Origin: Dyella thiooxydans
Lineage (GTDB): Bacteria; Pseudomonadota; Gammaproteobacteria; Xanthomonadales; Rhodanobacteraceae
Reading direction: 5' to 3'
NCBI RefSeq assembly: GCF_001641285.1
Contig: NZ_CP014841.1
Span: forward strand, 2,542,001 to 2,606,000
DNA length: 64,000 bases
This document shows, piece by piece, positions 37,572 through 46,917 of the stretch. The notes beneath the pieces are model-generated. The model did no database searches. It saw nothing but the letters and a program-made list of their open reading frames with translations, and was not told where the DNA came from. Position numbers and translations under genes: made by a program. Position 1 is the stretch's first letter. Every line of letters starts with the position of its first letter.

Positions 37572-38404
37572 GCCTGGCTCCGCGGAAAGCCCAGCGACTG
37601 GGCGTAGTCGCCGGCCGGGTACTGGAACGGCACCGGGCCGTCGGCCTCGCCACCGAAGAACTGCCGCGTCCACGGCGAGCCGTCGTCGGCGATGGTCTTG
37701 GGATCGCCCTGCGCCACCACCTTGCCGTTGGCGATCAGGTAGACGTGATCGGCGACCTGCTTGATCGCATCCAGCTCGTGCGCCACCAGCACGCTGGTGA
37801 TGCCGAGCGTGTCGTTGAGAGTGCGGATCAGTTTCAGCACCTGGTTCAGCGCGATCGGGTCCAGACCGACGAACGGCTCGTCGTAGAGGATCAGCATGGG
37901 GTCGAACACGATCGCCCGCGCCAGCGCCACGCGCCGCGCCATGCCACCGGAGAGCTCACTGGGCATCAGCGCCGCCGCGCCGCGCAGGCCCACCGCCTGC
38001 AGCTTCAGCAGCACCACGTTGCGGATCAGCTCTTCCGACAGATCGGTGTGCTGGCGCAGCGGGAAGGCGACGTTCTCGAACACGTCGAAGTCGGTCAGCA
38101 GCGCCGAGTTCTGGAACAGGTAGCCGATCTGTTCGCGCAGCTTGAACAGCTGGCTGCGCGACAGCTCGCCGACATCCTGCCCATTGACGCGCACCCGCCC
38201 GGCATCGCCGGTCATCTGGCCGGTGATGTGCTTGAGCAGGGTGGTCTTACCGGTACCGCTGGGCCCCATGATGGCGGTGATGCGGCCACGCGGGATGTCC
38301 ATGTCCAGGGCATCGAAAATGGTCTTGCCGTTGAGCACCGTGGTCAGGCCGCGGACGCTGACCAGCGGCTCGGCATCGGTGGTCGGACGTAAGGGATCGG
38401 TCAT
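37568..38404 (-). CDS. mlaF: MlaF: ATPase of the Mla lipid transporter
   Basis: 278 residues. Walker A IMGPSGTGKTTLLKHI, signature PSELSGGMARRVALARAI, Walker B MLILYDEPFVGLDPIA and H-loop SVLVAHELDAIKQ, all intact. I choose ATG 38404 (MTDPLRPTTDAEPLVSVRG); no Shine-Dalgarno is visible before it. An alternative ATG at 38461 sits inside a 24-bp palindrome and would add 19 residues. First gene of mlaFEDCB. The 142 bases upstream hold several inverted repeats and presumably the operon promoter. Confidence 0.95.
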   Translation of the reverse strand: MTDPLRPTTDAEPLVSVRGLTTVLNGKTIFDALDMDIPRGRITAIMGPSGTGKTTLLKHITGQMTGDAGRVRVNGQDVGELSRSQLFKLREQIGYLFQNSALLTDFDVFENVAFPLRQHTDLSEELIRNVVLLKLQAVGLRGAAALMPSELSGGMARRVALARAIVFDPMLILYDEPFVGLDPIALNQVLKLIRTLNDTLGITSVLVAHELDAIKQVADHVYLIANGKVVAQGDPKTIADDGSPWTRQFFGGEADGPVPFQYPAGDYAQSLGFPRSQA

Positions 38405-38448
38405 CGGGAAGGGGCGCGACGAAAGAAGGACAAGGTAGCCGAAGCAGC

Positions 38449-38472
38449 GCTCCCGCGCCATGGCGCGGGAGC
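38449..38472. promoter_or_regulatory. Perfect 24-bp palindrome upstream of mlaF
   Basis: The half-site GCTCCCGCGCCA is followed directly by its exact reverse complement. A second inverted repeat (CCCGCGG, 4-base loop, CCGCGGG) begins one base later (38473-38490). They lie between the gmk stop and mlaF, both read on the minus strand. Either an operator or cruciform ahead of mla, or the 3' structure of the gmk mRNA. Confidence 0.5.
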
Positions 38473-38546
38473 CCGCGGGAGACCGCGGGATGCAGCGCAA
38501 GTTTCTGCTGCCACGGGAAAAATCCCGCCGGACCGCGAATCCGGGC

Positions 38547-39173
38547 TCAGGGCGCCAGCAAGGCGTCGATCAGGGCCTGGTGCCGAGCCCACTGCAACGG
38601 ACTGCGCAGGCGCACCGCGTGCACGATCGCCTGCAGATCGTCCAGCGCATCCTCGAAGCGGTCGTTGACCACGATGTAGTCGAATTCGTGCGCGTGGGCG
38701 ATCTCCTCGCGGGAGTTGTGCAGCCGGCGCTCGATCACTTCCGGCGCATCCGACCCGCGCCCGCGCAACCGCCGCTCCAGCTCGGGCCGCGACGGCGGCA
38801 GGATGAACACGCTGACACAATCGGGCTTGGCCGCGCGGATCTGCCGCGCGCCCTGCCAGTCGATCTCCAGCAGCACGTCGCGCGACTGCGCCAGCAGGCC
38901 ATCGACGGTGGTGCGCGAGGTGCCGTAGAGGTTGCCGTGCACCTCGGCATGCTCGAGGAAGATGCCCTCGGCCACCTCGCGCTCGAACTCGGCGCGCTCG
39001 ACGAAGTAGTAGTGGCGGCCGTACTGCTCGCCCGTTCGCGGCGGGCGCGTGGTGTGCGAGACCGATAGCGAGATCGCCGGCTCGCGCTCCAGCAGCGCAT
39101 TGACCAGGGTCGACTTGCCGGCCCCCGAGGGCGCGGCCACCACGAAGAGGGTTCCTGCCGCCGGCGTGCTCAT
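38547..39173 (-). CDS. gmk: Guanylate kinase
   Basis: Phosphorylates GMP to GDP; essential purine enzyme. 208 residues. P-loop [18 protein letters not shown] (about 11-28), GMP-binding [20 protein letters not shown] and [17 protein letters not shown] 39173 overlaps the yicC stop by 4 bases; a longer open frame upstream runs inside yicC and is not used. The gene lies downstream of yicC, as in many gammaproteobacteria. Confidence 0.98.
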   Translation of the reverse strand: MSTPAAGTLFVVAAPSGAGKSTLVNALLEREPAISLSVSHTTRPPRTGEQYGRHYYFVERAEFEREVAEGIFLEHAEVHGNLYGTSRTTVDGLLAQSRDVLLEIDWQGARQIRAAKPDCVSVFILPPSRPELERRLRGRGSDAPEVIERRLHNSREEIAHAHEFDYIVVNDRFEDALDDLQAIVHAVRLRSPLQWARHQALIDALLAP

Positions 39174-40030
39174 TCGATGTTCTGCACCTGTTCGCGCATC
39201 TGTTCGATCAGCACCTTCAGCTCGACCGCGGCGTTGGTGCTGCGGGAGTCCACCGACTTGGAGCCCAGCGTATTGGCCTCGCGGTTGAACTCCTGCATCA
39301 GGAAGTCCAGTCGCCGACCGACCGGCTCGGCCAGGCACAGCACGCGGCGGGCCTCGGCGATGTGGGTGGTGAGCCGGTCCAGCTCTTCGTCGACGTCGGC
39401 GCGGGTGATCTGCAGCACCAGCTCCTGCTCCAGACGCCCCGGGTCGGCCGGTTGCTTGAGGTCGGCCAGCCGCGACTCCAGGCGGGCGCGCAGCGCGGCA
39501 CGGATCTCCGGCATCCAGCCGCGCACGTCGGCGACCACCCGCTCGATCGCGTCCAGCCGCTCGCGCAGCATGTCGGCGGTCTTGGCGCCCTCGCGCTCGC
39601 GGGTCGCCGCCAGGGCATCCAGCGCGCGGTCCAATACGGCGAACAGCGCCGTCTGCAACGCATCGTTGTCCACGTCGGCGCGGTCGAGCAGTCCCGGGAA
39701 CCGCAGCAGCTCGGTGAACTCCACCTGCATCGTCGGGAACCGTGGCTGCAGCTCGCGGGCCAGCTCGGTCAGGCGGGCCAGCATGCCTTCGTTGAGCTGC
39801 AGCGCATCGTTGCGACCCTCGCCGCGCAGACGCACGGTGAGATCGAGCTTGCCGCGCGACAGCCGGGCCGCGACCCGCTCGCGCAGCAACGGCTCGAAGC
39901 CGCGCAGCTCATCCGGCAGGCGGGGGCTGATTTCCAGGTAGCGGTGGTTGACCGTGCGCAGCTCGCAACTCAGCGCTCCGGTGGGGCCTGCCAGCTCGGC
40001 CGAGGCGTAGGCAGTCATGCTGCGGATCAT
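39170..40030 (-). CDS. yicC: YicC-family endoribonuclease
   Basis: 286 residues, matching E. coli YicC (287), reported as an endoribonuclease involved in RNA turnover. N-terminus [40 protein letters not shown], and the conserved C-terminal [25 protein letters not shown] five bases before ATG 40030. Divergent from rph (81 bases apart), the standard arrangement. The very long open frame upstream is antisense to rph, rdgB and hemW. Confidence 0.96.
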   Translation of the reverse strand: MIRSMTAYASAELAGPTGALSCELRTVNHRYLEISPRLPDELRGFEPLLRERVAARLSRGKLDLTVRLRGEGRNDALQLNEGMLARLTELARELQPRFPTMQVEFTELLRFPGLLDRADVDNDALQTALFAVLDRALDALAATREREGAKTADMLRERLDAIERVVADVRGWMPEIRAALRARLESRLADLKQPADPGRLEQELVLQITRADVDEELDRLTTHIAEARRVLCLAEPVGRRLDFLMQEFNREANTLGSKSVDSRSTNAAVELKVLIEQMREQVQNIE

Positions 40031-40111
40031 GGAAACCCTTGCGGCGGTGCCGATAAAGACCGCAATGGTAAACTTTCCCGTCCCGCCCTGCCCAACCAGG
40101 CTCCCCGACCC

Positions 40112-40843
40112 ATGCAAACCGTCAGCCGCCCCAGCGGACGCGCCAGCGACCAGCTGCGCCCGATCGCCATCGAACGCCGTTTCACCCGCCACGCCGAAGG
40201 CTCGGTGCTGGTCAGCTTCGGCGACACCCGCGTGCTGTGCACCGCCAGCATCGAGGACCGCGTGCCGCCGTGGCTGCGCGGCAAGGGCGAGGGCTGGATC
40301 ACCGCCGAGTACGGCATGCTGCCTCGCGCCACCCACACCCGCATGCAGCGCGAGGCGGCCAAAGGCGGCCAGGGCGGCCGCACCATGGAGATCCAGCGAC
40401 TGATCGGGCGCAGCCTGCGCGCCTGCGTGAACCGCCAGGCCCTGGGCGAGCGCGTGATCACCCTGGACTGCGACGTGATCCAGGCCGACGGCGGCACCCG
40501 CACCGCGGCGATCACCGGCGGCTACGTGGCCCTGGTCGATGCGGTGAACCACCTGATGAAGCGCGAGAACCTCAAGCGCAACCCGATCATCGGCGCGATC
40601 GCGGCCGTGTCGGTGGGCATCTACAAGGGCCAGCCGGTGCTCGACCTCGACTACGCCGAGGACTCGGACTGCGATACCGACATGAACGTGGTGATGAACG
40701 ACGGCGGCGGCTTCATCGAGGTGCAGGGCACGGCCGAGGGGCACGCGTTCCGCCGCGACGAGATGGACGCCCTGCTGGCGCTGGCCGAGAAGGGCGTGGA
40801 CGAACTGGTCGCCGCCCAGCGCGCCGCGCTGGCCGAGGGCTGA
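40112..40843 (+). CDS. rph: Ribonuclease PH
   Basis: Phosphorolytic 3'-5' exoribonuclease that trims tRNA 3' ends; hexamer. 243 residues. Typical N-terminus [40 protein letters not shown], and [23 protein letters not shown] 40112 fits the family; an open frame upstream lies antisense to yicC. Followed 3 bases later by rdgB. Confidence 0.98.
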   Translation: MQTVSRPSGRASDQLRPIAIERRFTRHAEGSVLVSFGDTRVLCTASIEDRVPPWLRGKGEGWITAEYGMLPRATHTRMQREAAKGGQGGRTMEIQRLIGRSLRACVNRQALGERVITLDCDVIQADGGTRTAAITGGYVALVDAVNHLMKRENLKRNPIIGAIAAVSVGIYKGQPVLDLDYAEDSDCDTDMNVVMNDGGGFIEVQGTAEGHAFRRDEMDALLALAEKGVDELVAAQRAALAEG

Positions 40844-40846
40844 GCG

Positions 40847-41446
40847 ATGGGCCGCATCGTCCTGGCCAGCGGCAACCGCGGCAAGCTGGCCGAGTTCGGC
40901 CACCTGCTCGCCGACGCCGACTTCGAGGTGATCGCGCAGGGCGAGCTGGGCGTGGAGGACGTCGAGGAAACCGGCCTCACCTTCGTCGAGAACGCCCTGC
41001 TCAAGGCCCGCCACGCCGCCCGCGTCACCGGCCTGCCGGCGCTGGCCGACGACTCCGGCCTGTGCGTGGATGTACTCGATGGCGCGCCCGGCCTGTACTC
41101 GGCGCGCTATGCCGGCGGCCACGGCGACAGCGCGGCGAACAACGCCAGGCTGCTGCGCACACTGGACGGCCGCCCCGATGCCGAGCGCCGCGCCTTCTTC
41201 ATCTGCGTGCTGGTGCTGCTGCGCCATGCCGAGGATCCGGCACCGCTGGTCGCCGAAGGACGCTGGCACGGCCGCGTGCTGCATGCGCCGCGCGGCGAGG
41301 GCGGCTTCGGCTACGACCCCCTGTTCCTGCCCGACGGCCACGAGCTGGCCGCGGCCGAGCTGGACAAGGCGCTGAAGAACCGCATCAGCCACCGCGGTCA
41401 GGCGCTGGCACAACTGCATGCGCGGCTGGCCGACCTCGCCGCCTGA
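40847..41446 (+). CDS. rdgB: XTP/dITP diphosphatase RdgB
   Basis: House-cleaning pyrophosphatase that removes dITP, XTP and related bases from the nucleotide pool. 199 residues. N-terminal IVLASGNRGKLAEFGHLLAD, the conserved GLPALADDSGLCVDVLDGAP, GLYSARYAG, and EGGFGYDPLFLPDG. Starts 3 bases after rph and is followed 1 base later by hemW; the three form a tight unit. Confidence 0.97.
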   Translation: MGRIVLASGNRGKLAEFGHLLADADFEVIAQGELGVEDVEETGLTFVENALLKARHAARVTGLPALADDSGLCVDVLDGAPGLYSARYAGGHGDSAANNARLLRTLDGRPDAERRAFFICVLVLLRHAEDPAPLVAEGRWHGRVLHAPRGEGGFGYDPLFLPDGHELAAAELDKALKNRISHRGQALAQLHARLADLAA

Positions 41447-41447
41447 C

Positions 41448-42614
41448 ATGGCGCTGACCGCTCCACCGCTGTCGCTGTACGTGCACATGCCGTGGTGCGT
41501 GAAGAAGTGCCCGTACTGCGACTTCAATTCGCACGGTCTGCGCGATGCCCCGCCGCCCTACGCCGACTACATCGACGTGCTGCTGGCCGACCTCGACGCC
41601 GACCTGGCCGACTTCGGCGCCGCGCTGCACGGCCGGCCGGTGGTCAGCGTGTTCTTCGGCGGCGGCACGCCCAGCCTGTTCGCACCGGGACTGGTCGCCC
41701 GCTTCCTCGATGGCGCGCGGGAACGCTTGCCGTTCGTCGGGAACGCCGAGGTCACTCTGGAGACCAACCCGGGCACGGTCGAGCACGGCCGCTTCGACGG
41801 CTACCTCGCCGCCGGCGTGAACCGGTTGTCCTTCGGCATCCAGAGCTTCGACGACGACAAGCTGAAGCGGCTCGGTCGCATCCATTCCGCCGCCGAGGCC
41901 GAGGCGGCGGTGAAATCCGCCCAGGACGCCGGCTACGCCAACATCAACCTCGACCTGATGTACGCCCTGCCGCAGCAGACACTGGATGGCGCGCTGGCCG
42001 ACGTGGCGCGCGCCGTCGCGCTCGCACCGACGCACATCTCGCATTACCAGCTCACGCTGGAGCCGAACACCGCGTTCGCCGCCAACCCGCCGCCACTGCC
42101 GGACGACGATCACGCCTGGGCGATGCAGGAAGCCTGCGAGGCCGCACTCGCCGACGCCGGCTACCGCCAGTACGAGATCTCCGCCTATGCGCGGCCCGAC
42201 CGGCGCTGCACGCACAACCTCAACTACTGGCGCTTCGGCGACTACCTGGGCATCGGCGCCGGCGCGCACGGCAAGATCACCGACGCGGCCGCCGGACAGG
42301 TCCGCCGGCGCTGGAAGCAGCGGCTGCCGCGTACCTATCTCGAGGCGGCCGGGGGCCCGGCCCGCATCGGCGGCGACCAGGCCGTCGACGGCGACGAACT
42401 GCCGTTCGAATACATGCTCAACGCGCTGCGCCTGATCGATGGCGTGCCGATGGACGAATTCACCGCCTTCACCGGCCTGCCGCCCGAGCGCATTGCCGTC
42501 CCCCTCGCCGACGCCCGCAGGCGCGGCTGGCTGATCGACGATCCGGCCCGGCTCGCCACCACGCCGCTGGGTCAGCGCTTCCTCAACGACGCCATCGGCG
42601 CCTTCCTGTCCTGA
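41448..42614 (+). CDS. hemW: HemW, heme chaperone (radical SAM family)
   Basis: Coproporphyrinogen III oxidase-like radical SAM protein. HemW proteins bind heme and act as chaperones rather than as HemN. 388 residues. N-terminal [4Fe-4S] motif CVKKCPYCDFNSH (about 17-29): the HemW form CxxxCxxC-D/F, lacking HemN's extra cysteine pattern. SAM region FFGGGTPSLF, RLSFGIQSFDDDKLKRLGR, and HYQLTLEPNTAF. ATG 41448 follows the rdgB stop by one base; a 10-residue longer frame is less likely. Confidence 0.95.
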   Translation: MALTAPPLSLYVHMPWCVKKCPYCDFNSHGLRDAPPPYADYIDVLLADLDADLADFGAALHGRPVVSVFFGGGTPSLFAPGLVARFLDGARERLPFVGNAEVTLETNPGTVEHGRFDGYLAAGVNRLSFGIQSFDDDKLKRLGRIHSAAEAEAAVKSAQDAGYANINLDLMYALPQQTLDGALADVARAVALAPTHISHYQLTLEPNTAFAANPPPLPDDDHAWAMQEACEAALADAGYRQYEISAYARPDRRCTHNLNYWRFGDYLGIGAGAHGKITDAAAGQVRRRWKQRLPRTYLEAAGGPARIGGDQAVDGDELPFEYMLNALRLIDGVPMDEFTAFTGLPPERIAVPLADARRRGWLIDDPARLATTPLGQRFLNDAIGAFLS

Positions 42615-42759
42615 CCGACTGTCAGGACTGTGCCGCCCGTCACGCCGGCACTTCGCGCAACTTGCTCAAGTTCCACTTCAAGGATCCGTCACAGGACGGC
42701 ACCGACGACGCACTCCGGCAGGAAGCCTCCTTTCACCCACGCAAGGCGCTCTTCCACGC

Positions 42760-43269
42760 ATGAACGGACCCGCTCCCACCCATGGCCGTCTCTCCGGCAC
42801 GCAAGGCACCCGGTTGTTCACCGCCGAGGAGCTGCGCGAGTACGCGGTCGCCTTCTCGCCGCCGGTGGAGGAGCGCGCCAGCGTGGCCCAGCCGGTGCTG
42901 GCCGGCCGCGGACCGGGCTTCGACAAGCTGCGCTTCCCGCTGCGCACCGGCAAGCAGACCATCGGCCGGCGAAGCGACAACGACATCGTGCTGGACGACC
43001 CCAGCGTCTCGGCCTCGCACGCCTGGCTGATCAACCAGCAGGGCCACTACGTGATCATGAATACGCTGTCGACCAACGGCGTGTTCGTCAACGGCCGCCG
43101 CGTGCACGAGGCGATCCTGCGCCATGGCGACCGCATCCGTCTCGGCCAGGCGGAATTCGTGTTCCTGACCCGCGAGCGCGGGGTCGGCCGGTTCGGCCGC
43201 GTAGCCTGGATCGCCGGCGCGGGTGTACTTCTTGCCGGCATCGGCGCCCTGGCCTGGTGGCTGCACTGA
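42760..43269 (+). CDS. FHA-domain protein with C-terminal membrane anchor
   Basis: 169 residues. The FHA domain (about 62-130), a phosphothreonine-binding module, has GKQTIGRRSDNDIVLDDPSV, SASHAWLI and STNGVFVNGRRV, all the conserved Arg, Ser, His and Asn-Gly positions. A transmembrane helix ends the protein (VAWIAGAGVLLAGIGALAWW, about 148-167), so it is tail-anchored with the FHA in the cytoplasm. It overlaps the kinase gene as TGATG, so the two are surely co-translated. It likely recruits phosphorylated targets of that kinase. No strong ribosome site is visible before ATG 42760. Confidence 0.9.
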   Translation: MNGPAPTHGRLSGTQGTRLFTAEELREYAVAFSPPVEERASVAQPVLAGRGPGFDKLRFPLRTGKQTIGRRSDNDIVLDDPSVSASHAWLINQQGHYVIMNTLSTNGVFVNGRRVHEAILRHGDRIRLGQAEFVFLTRERGVGRFGRVAWIAGAGVLLAGIGALAWWLH

Positions 43270-44981
43270 TGCTCTCGGCCGTCCGCGATCCGCAGCGGCC
43301 GAAGATGCTGGGCCGCTACCGCATTGAGGGCCTGCTCGGCACCGGCGCCATGGCGGTGGTCTACGCCGGCTACGATCCGCAGATCGAACGCGAAGTGGCC
43401 ATCAAGTGCCTGCATGCGGGCGTGGCGGCGGACGAGGGCTACCGGCGCCGCTTCCTGGTCGAGGCACGCGCTGCCGGCCACCTGAGCCATCCGCACATCG
43501 TCACCCTGTTCGATGCCGGCCAGACCGACGACGGCCGCCCCTACATCGCGATGGAGCGGCTGTCCGGCGACACCCTGGCCAGCCGTGCCGCGAAGGACGG
43601 CCTGCCACCGTTGCCGACCGTGATCGAACTGGCGATCCAGATGGCCTCGGCGCTGGACTACGCCCACGCCCACGGCGTGGTGCACCACGACATCAAGCCG
43701 GAAAACATCATGCTGGCCGACGGCTGGCGCCACGCCAAGATCGCCGACTTCGGCATCGCCGAGCGGCGCGGCGCGCAGCGCAACAGCGGCGGCCCGCGCA
43801 CCGAGGTCGGCGGCACCCCGGCCTACATGGCGCCGGAGCACCTGCGCGGCGAGCGGACCGACGCCCGCAGCGACCTGTACTCGCTCGGCGTGGTGCTCTA
43901 CTGGCTGCTGGCCGGGCGCCTGCCCTGGAGCGAAACCGAGGACGTGCTGCGCCTGATCGAGGAGCGCCAGCAATCCCCGCTGCCGCCGCTCGAGCCGATG
44001 GACGTGGCGGCGCCGTCGATCCTGATCGACATCGTGCACACCCTGCTGGCGCCGGACGCGGCCACCCGCTATCAGCGCGGCAGCGAGGTGGTGGCGGACC
44101 TGCAACTGGCCAAGCGCGAGTACGAGCGTCTGCACGAGCAGCCACTGGTGGGGCGCATCGTGTCGCTGCGACTGCGCTGGTCCGCCCTGCTCGGTGTCAC
44201 GCTCAGCCTGGTGCTGCTGGTCGGCATGATCGCGATCTACGCCATGCAGGGCCGCGCGGTGAGCGGGCTGGCGCTGGATTTCGGCAGCTCGCTCGGTCGC
44301 ATGGTCGCCAGCGAGTCGGCCGAAGACCTGCTGCTGGGTGACCATGCCGCCACCCGGGCGCTGGTCGAGGACATGGCCCGCAACCACCAGATCCGCTACC
44401 TGGCCATCGCCGACCGCGACGGCCAGGTGGTGGCCAGCACGCAGCCGCGGGAGGTGGGGCTCGGCCTGCCAGCGCTTCCCGCGACGCCGCTGGCACGCCG
44501 CGGCGACATCGACAGCTACCGCGAAGACCGCGGAGGCGGCGACGGCCTGCTGCTGTTCAACGCGCCGATCCAGTACCAGGCGGCCAACGTCGGCACCCTG
44601 CGGCTGGGGATCAGCCGCACGCCGCTGCGTGCCGCCCAGAGGACCACCCTTGGGGTGATCGTGACCGTCCTGGGGGTCACCCTGGTCGCGGTGCTGTTCG
44701 CCGCCTATGTCCTGTTCCGTCGCCTGCTCGGTCCGCTCGCGCTGATCGGCGACGCCATGCTGCGCGTGGCGCGTGGCGACCTTCGCTATCGCATCCGGCT
44801 GGTGCGACAGGACGAGCTGGGACGTCTGTTCGCCGCCTTCAACCTGATGGCCGGTGCGCTGCAGTCCCGCCAGCGGCGCCCCCTGGCCACGCGCACGCAG
44901 CGATCGCCTGGAGCGGTGGCCTCGCTGGAAGGCAGTCATCGGCCACCGACCACCCGCACCCGCCCGTCCCCGGGCGAGTAA
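43269..44981 (+). CDS. Membrane Ser/Thr protein kinase with periplasmic sensor and C-terminal HAMP
   Basis: 570 residues. Hanks-type kinase domain about 15-275: glycine loop GLLGTGAMAVVYAG, Lys46 in VAIKCL, catalytic loop HHDIKPEN (139-146), DFG 160-162, GTPAYMAPE. HRD is HHD, so it is a non-RD kinase. A helix (about 304-325), a periplasmic sensor region of about 130 residues (LVEDMARNHQIRYLAIADRD looks Cache/PAS-like), a second helix (about 460-483) and a HAMP segment (about 484-535) follow, then a basic Pro/Arg tail with no output domain. Start ATG 43269 overlaps the FHA stop. The substrates are unknown; the PP2C at 45865-46881 is the likely antagonist. Confidence 0.92.
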   Translation: MLSAVRDPQRPKMLGRYRIEGLLGTGAMAVVYAGYDPQIEREVAIKCLHAGVAADEGYRRRFLVEARAAGHLSHPHIVTLFDAGQTDDGRPYIAMERLSGDTLASRAAKDGLPPLPTVIELAIQMASALDYAHAHGVVHHDIKPENIMLADGWRHAKIADFGIAERRGAQRNSGGPRTEVGGTPAYMAPEHLRGERTDARSDLYSLGVVLYWLLAGRLPWSETEDVLRLIEERQQSPLPPLEPMDVAAPSILIDIVHTLLAPDAATRYQRGSEVVADLQLAKREYERLHEQPLVGRIVSLRLRWSALLGVTLSLVLLVGMIAIYAMQGRAVSGLALDFGSSLGRMVASESAEDLLLGDHAATRALVEDMARNHQIRYLAIADRDGQVVASTQPREVGLGLPALPATPLARRGDIDSYREDRGGGDGLLLFNAPIQYQAANVGTLRLGISRTPLRAAQRTTLGVIVTVLGVTLVAVLFAAYVLFRRLLGPLALIGDAMLRVARGDLRYRIRLVRQDELGRLFAAFNLMAGALQSRQRRPLATRTQRSPGAVASLEGSHRPPTTRTRPSPGE

Positions 44982-44987
44982 TCCCGT

Positions 44988-45884
44988 TCAGAGCTGCTTG
45001 AGTCGGCGCTGCAACTCCAGCGCCCGCGCGCGGTAGGCGATGGCCGGCTCGTAGCCCGGCTCGATCGCCAGCACGCGGTCCCACAGGGCGATCGCCGGCG
45101 TCAGCTTCTGGTCGCGATACAGCACGATGGCCCGCTCGTGGCAGGTGGACACCAGCTGCTGGCGCAGCGCGCCGGCGGCTCCCCGATCCGAGGCCAGACC
45201 CGGGTCCTCCTTCAGGGCATCGTCCAGCTTCGCCATCGCCTGGGTCTCCCGACCGGCACGCAGCAGCGAAAGGCTCTCGCGCTGCAACGCCTGTGAGCGA
45301 GCGGCAGTCGAACCGGACGACACCTCGGCCGCGGCCGGAGTGGGCGATCGCGCCTCGCCCCGGCGGCTCTTCGGCAACTTCACCTTCTGCCCCACCCACA
45401 GGCGGGACGGATCGTCCGATCCGTTGTAGCGGGCCAGGATCAGGAACTGGCGGCCGTCGCCGAGATAGCGCTTGGCCAGGGTGCTGAACGACTCTCCCGC
45501 CTGCACCTCGTGGACCTGCGCCGGCGGACCGAGCCGTTCGCGCGGATCGTCGGTGAGCTGGTGCAGCAGATCCTCGGCGGCGCGGTCGCCGGGATGAGCC
45601 TCGAGGTAACGGCGAAGATAGCGCTCGCCCTCCTCGTAGTGCCCGCGCTGCAGCTGGCGGTTGACGATCCAGGCCAGCGGATGCAACTCGACCGGCGGCG
45701 GCGCGGGGGCCGCGACCGGGGCCGGAGGCGGTGCAGGCGGTGCCGGCGCGACTTTCGGCGGCGGATGCAACAGGCCCTGCAGCTGGGCACAGCCGCCGAG
45801 GGTCAGCAGCAGGGGCAGCCAGATCAGGCGCCGGGCCGGACCAGGCACATGCCGGGTGGAAGAATCAACGTGGCTCAGAGTCAT
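44988..45884 (-). CDS. Lipoprotein with LysM-like and TPR-like regions
   Basis: 298 residues. Signal peptide with lipobox LTLGGC, Cys at about 32; a Pro/Ala-rich linker (about 40-65); a helical stretch RGHYEEGERYLRRYLEAHPG (about 80-100, TPR-like); a LysM-like domain VHEVQAGESFSTLAKRYLGD ... YNGSDDPSRLWVGQKVKLP (about 125-175); and a C-terminal TPR-like region (about 195-295). LysM suggests peptidoglycan binding. It overlaps the PP2C gene by 20 bases, so the two are translationally linked. Only 6 bases separate its stop from the convergent kinase gene. Cell-wall sensing for the kinase/phosphatase pair is inference. Confidence 0.82.
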   Translation of the reverse strand: MTLSHVDSSTRHVPGPARRLIWLPLLLTLGGCAQLQGLLHPPPKVAPAPPAPPPAPVAAPAPPPVELHPLAWIVNRQLQRGHYEEGERYLRRYLEAHPGDRAAEDLLHQLTDDPRERLGPPAQVHEVQAGESFSTLAKRYLGDGRQFLILARYNGSDDPSRLWVGQKVKLPKSRRGEARSPTPAAAEVSSGSTAARSQALQRESLSLLRAGRETQAMAKLDDALKEDPGLASDRGAAGALRQQLVSTCHERAIVLYRDQKLTPAIALWDRVLAIEPGYEPAIAYRARALELQRRLKQL

Positions 45885-46881
45885 GCAACGAAACCTGTCG
45901 ACCGGAAAGTGGGGCACGGGTATGCCCGGGAACGGCGAACCTGCCAAGGATCCTGGACCATGCGCGCCGCATCGACGCCAGCACGTGAAAAGCGGCTGGC
46001 TCCGCGCGGACGAGGATGAGGGCGGCATTGTCGCCTTCCCCCCGTCCCCGGCGCAGCACCAGCGAGAGCGCCTCGCGCACGGCGAGCGAGGGGTCGGCAT
46101 AATCGGCGAACGCGGCCAGCTCCGCCCCGGACAGGTGCGCCCAAACGCCATCGCTGCACAGGGCGAAGCGCTGGTCGCGCCGCCGCGGCGCGTAGCCATG
46201 CTCGACCTCCGGCCGGCGTGCACCACCCAGCCCCCGCAACAACTGATGCTGGTCCGGCGCGCTGCCGGCCTGGTCTGCGGCCAGTTCGCCGCGCCGGACG
46301 CGCTCCTGCACCAGACTGTGGTCCTCCGTGCAGCCCGCGACGCGGTGGTGCTCGATACGGTAGAGCCGGCTGTCGCCGACATGCGCCCAGAAGGCGTGTC
46401 GCCCCTTGAGAAGCAGTGCCACGATGGTCGCGCGGGGGGAGGCATCGGCCAGCGCCGCCCCACGCCGCAGCAATTCGAGATGCGCCTCCTGGCAGAACTG
46501 CTCGAGAAACACCGCGCCGGGCAGGTTGCGCCAGTCACCCCGCGTCCAGAGCGACTTCGCGGCGGCGATCACCCCCGCCGAAGCCAGTTCGCCGGCGCCC
46601 TCCCCACCCATGCCGTCCGCCAGAACCAGCAGCCAGGTCGCGGAAAGCGGATCGTGCAGGCACACCAGGTCGTCCTGCTGGGTGGGTCGCCCACCCCGGC
46701 AGCGCCCGGCGCCGACCGTGCCCCAGCACGGCGCGTCGATCGTCGCGATGTCGATCTGCTGCTCCACCGGTTGCTGCCGCCCCTCCGTCCACGCCGATGG
46801 CGTGGGCCTACGATACGGGGCTTGCGGCAAGCTGCCTTCCGCCGACTTCCAGGATCGTGACGTAACCGACGTATCCGGCAT
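45865..46881 (-). CDS. PP2C-family Ser/Thr protein phosphatase
   Basis: Soluble metal-dependent phosphatase, 338 residues. PP2C motifs: RGGRPTQQDDLVCLHD (metal Asp, about 63-78), VLADGMGGEGAGE (about 87-99), AFWAHVGDSRLYRIE, FALCSDGVWAHLSG and GRGEGDNAALILV (final metal Asp). All metal-binding Asp are present. The N-terminal ~45 residues and C-terminal ~40 are outside the domain. ATG 46881 is divergent from the DUF1631 gene (36 bases). It is expected to reverse phosphorylation by the kinase at 43269-44981. Confidence 0.93.
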   Translation of the reverse strand: MPDTSVTSRSWKSAEGSLPQAPYRRPTPSAWTEGRQQPVEQQIDIATIDAPCWGTVGAGRCRGGRPTQQDDLVCLHDPLSATWLLVLADGMGGEGAGELASAGVIAAAKSLWTRGDWRNLPGAVFLEQFCQEAHLELLRRGAALADASPRATIVALLLKGRHAFWAHVGDSRLYRIEHHRVAGCTEDHSLVQERVRRGELAADQAGSAPDQHQLLRGLGGARRPEVEHGYAPRRRDQRFALCSDGVWAHLSGAELAAFADYADPSLAVREALSLVLRRGRGEGDNAALILVRAEPAAFHVLASMRRAWSRILGRFAVPGHTRAPLSGRQVSLHDSEPR

Positions 46882-46917
46882 AGACTCGTTGCCCCGGGGG
46901 AGTTCTCAAGGTCAGCC

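Noticed and set aside
42615-42759. Gap before the FHA gene, searched for a small gene or promoter
   Set aside because: No convincing start, ribosome site or promoter boxes; left unannotated.
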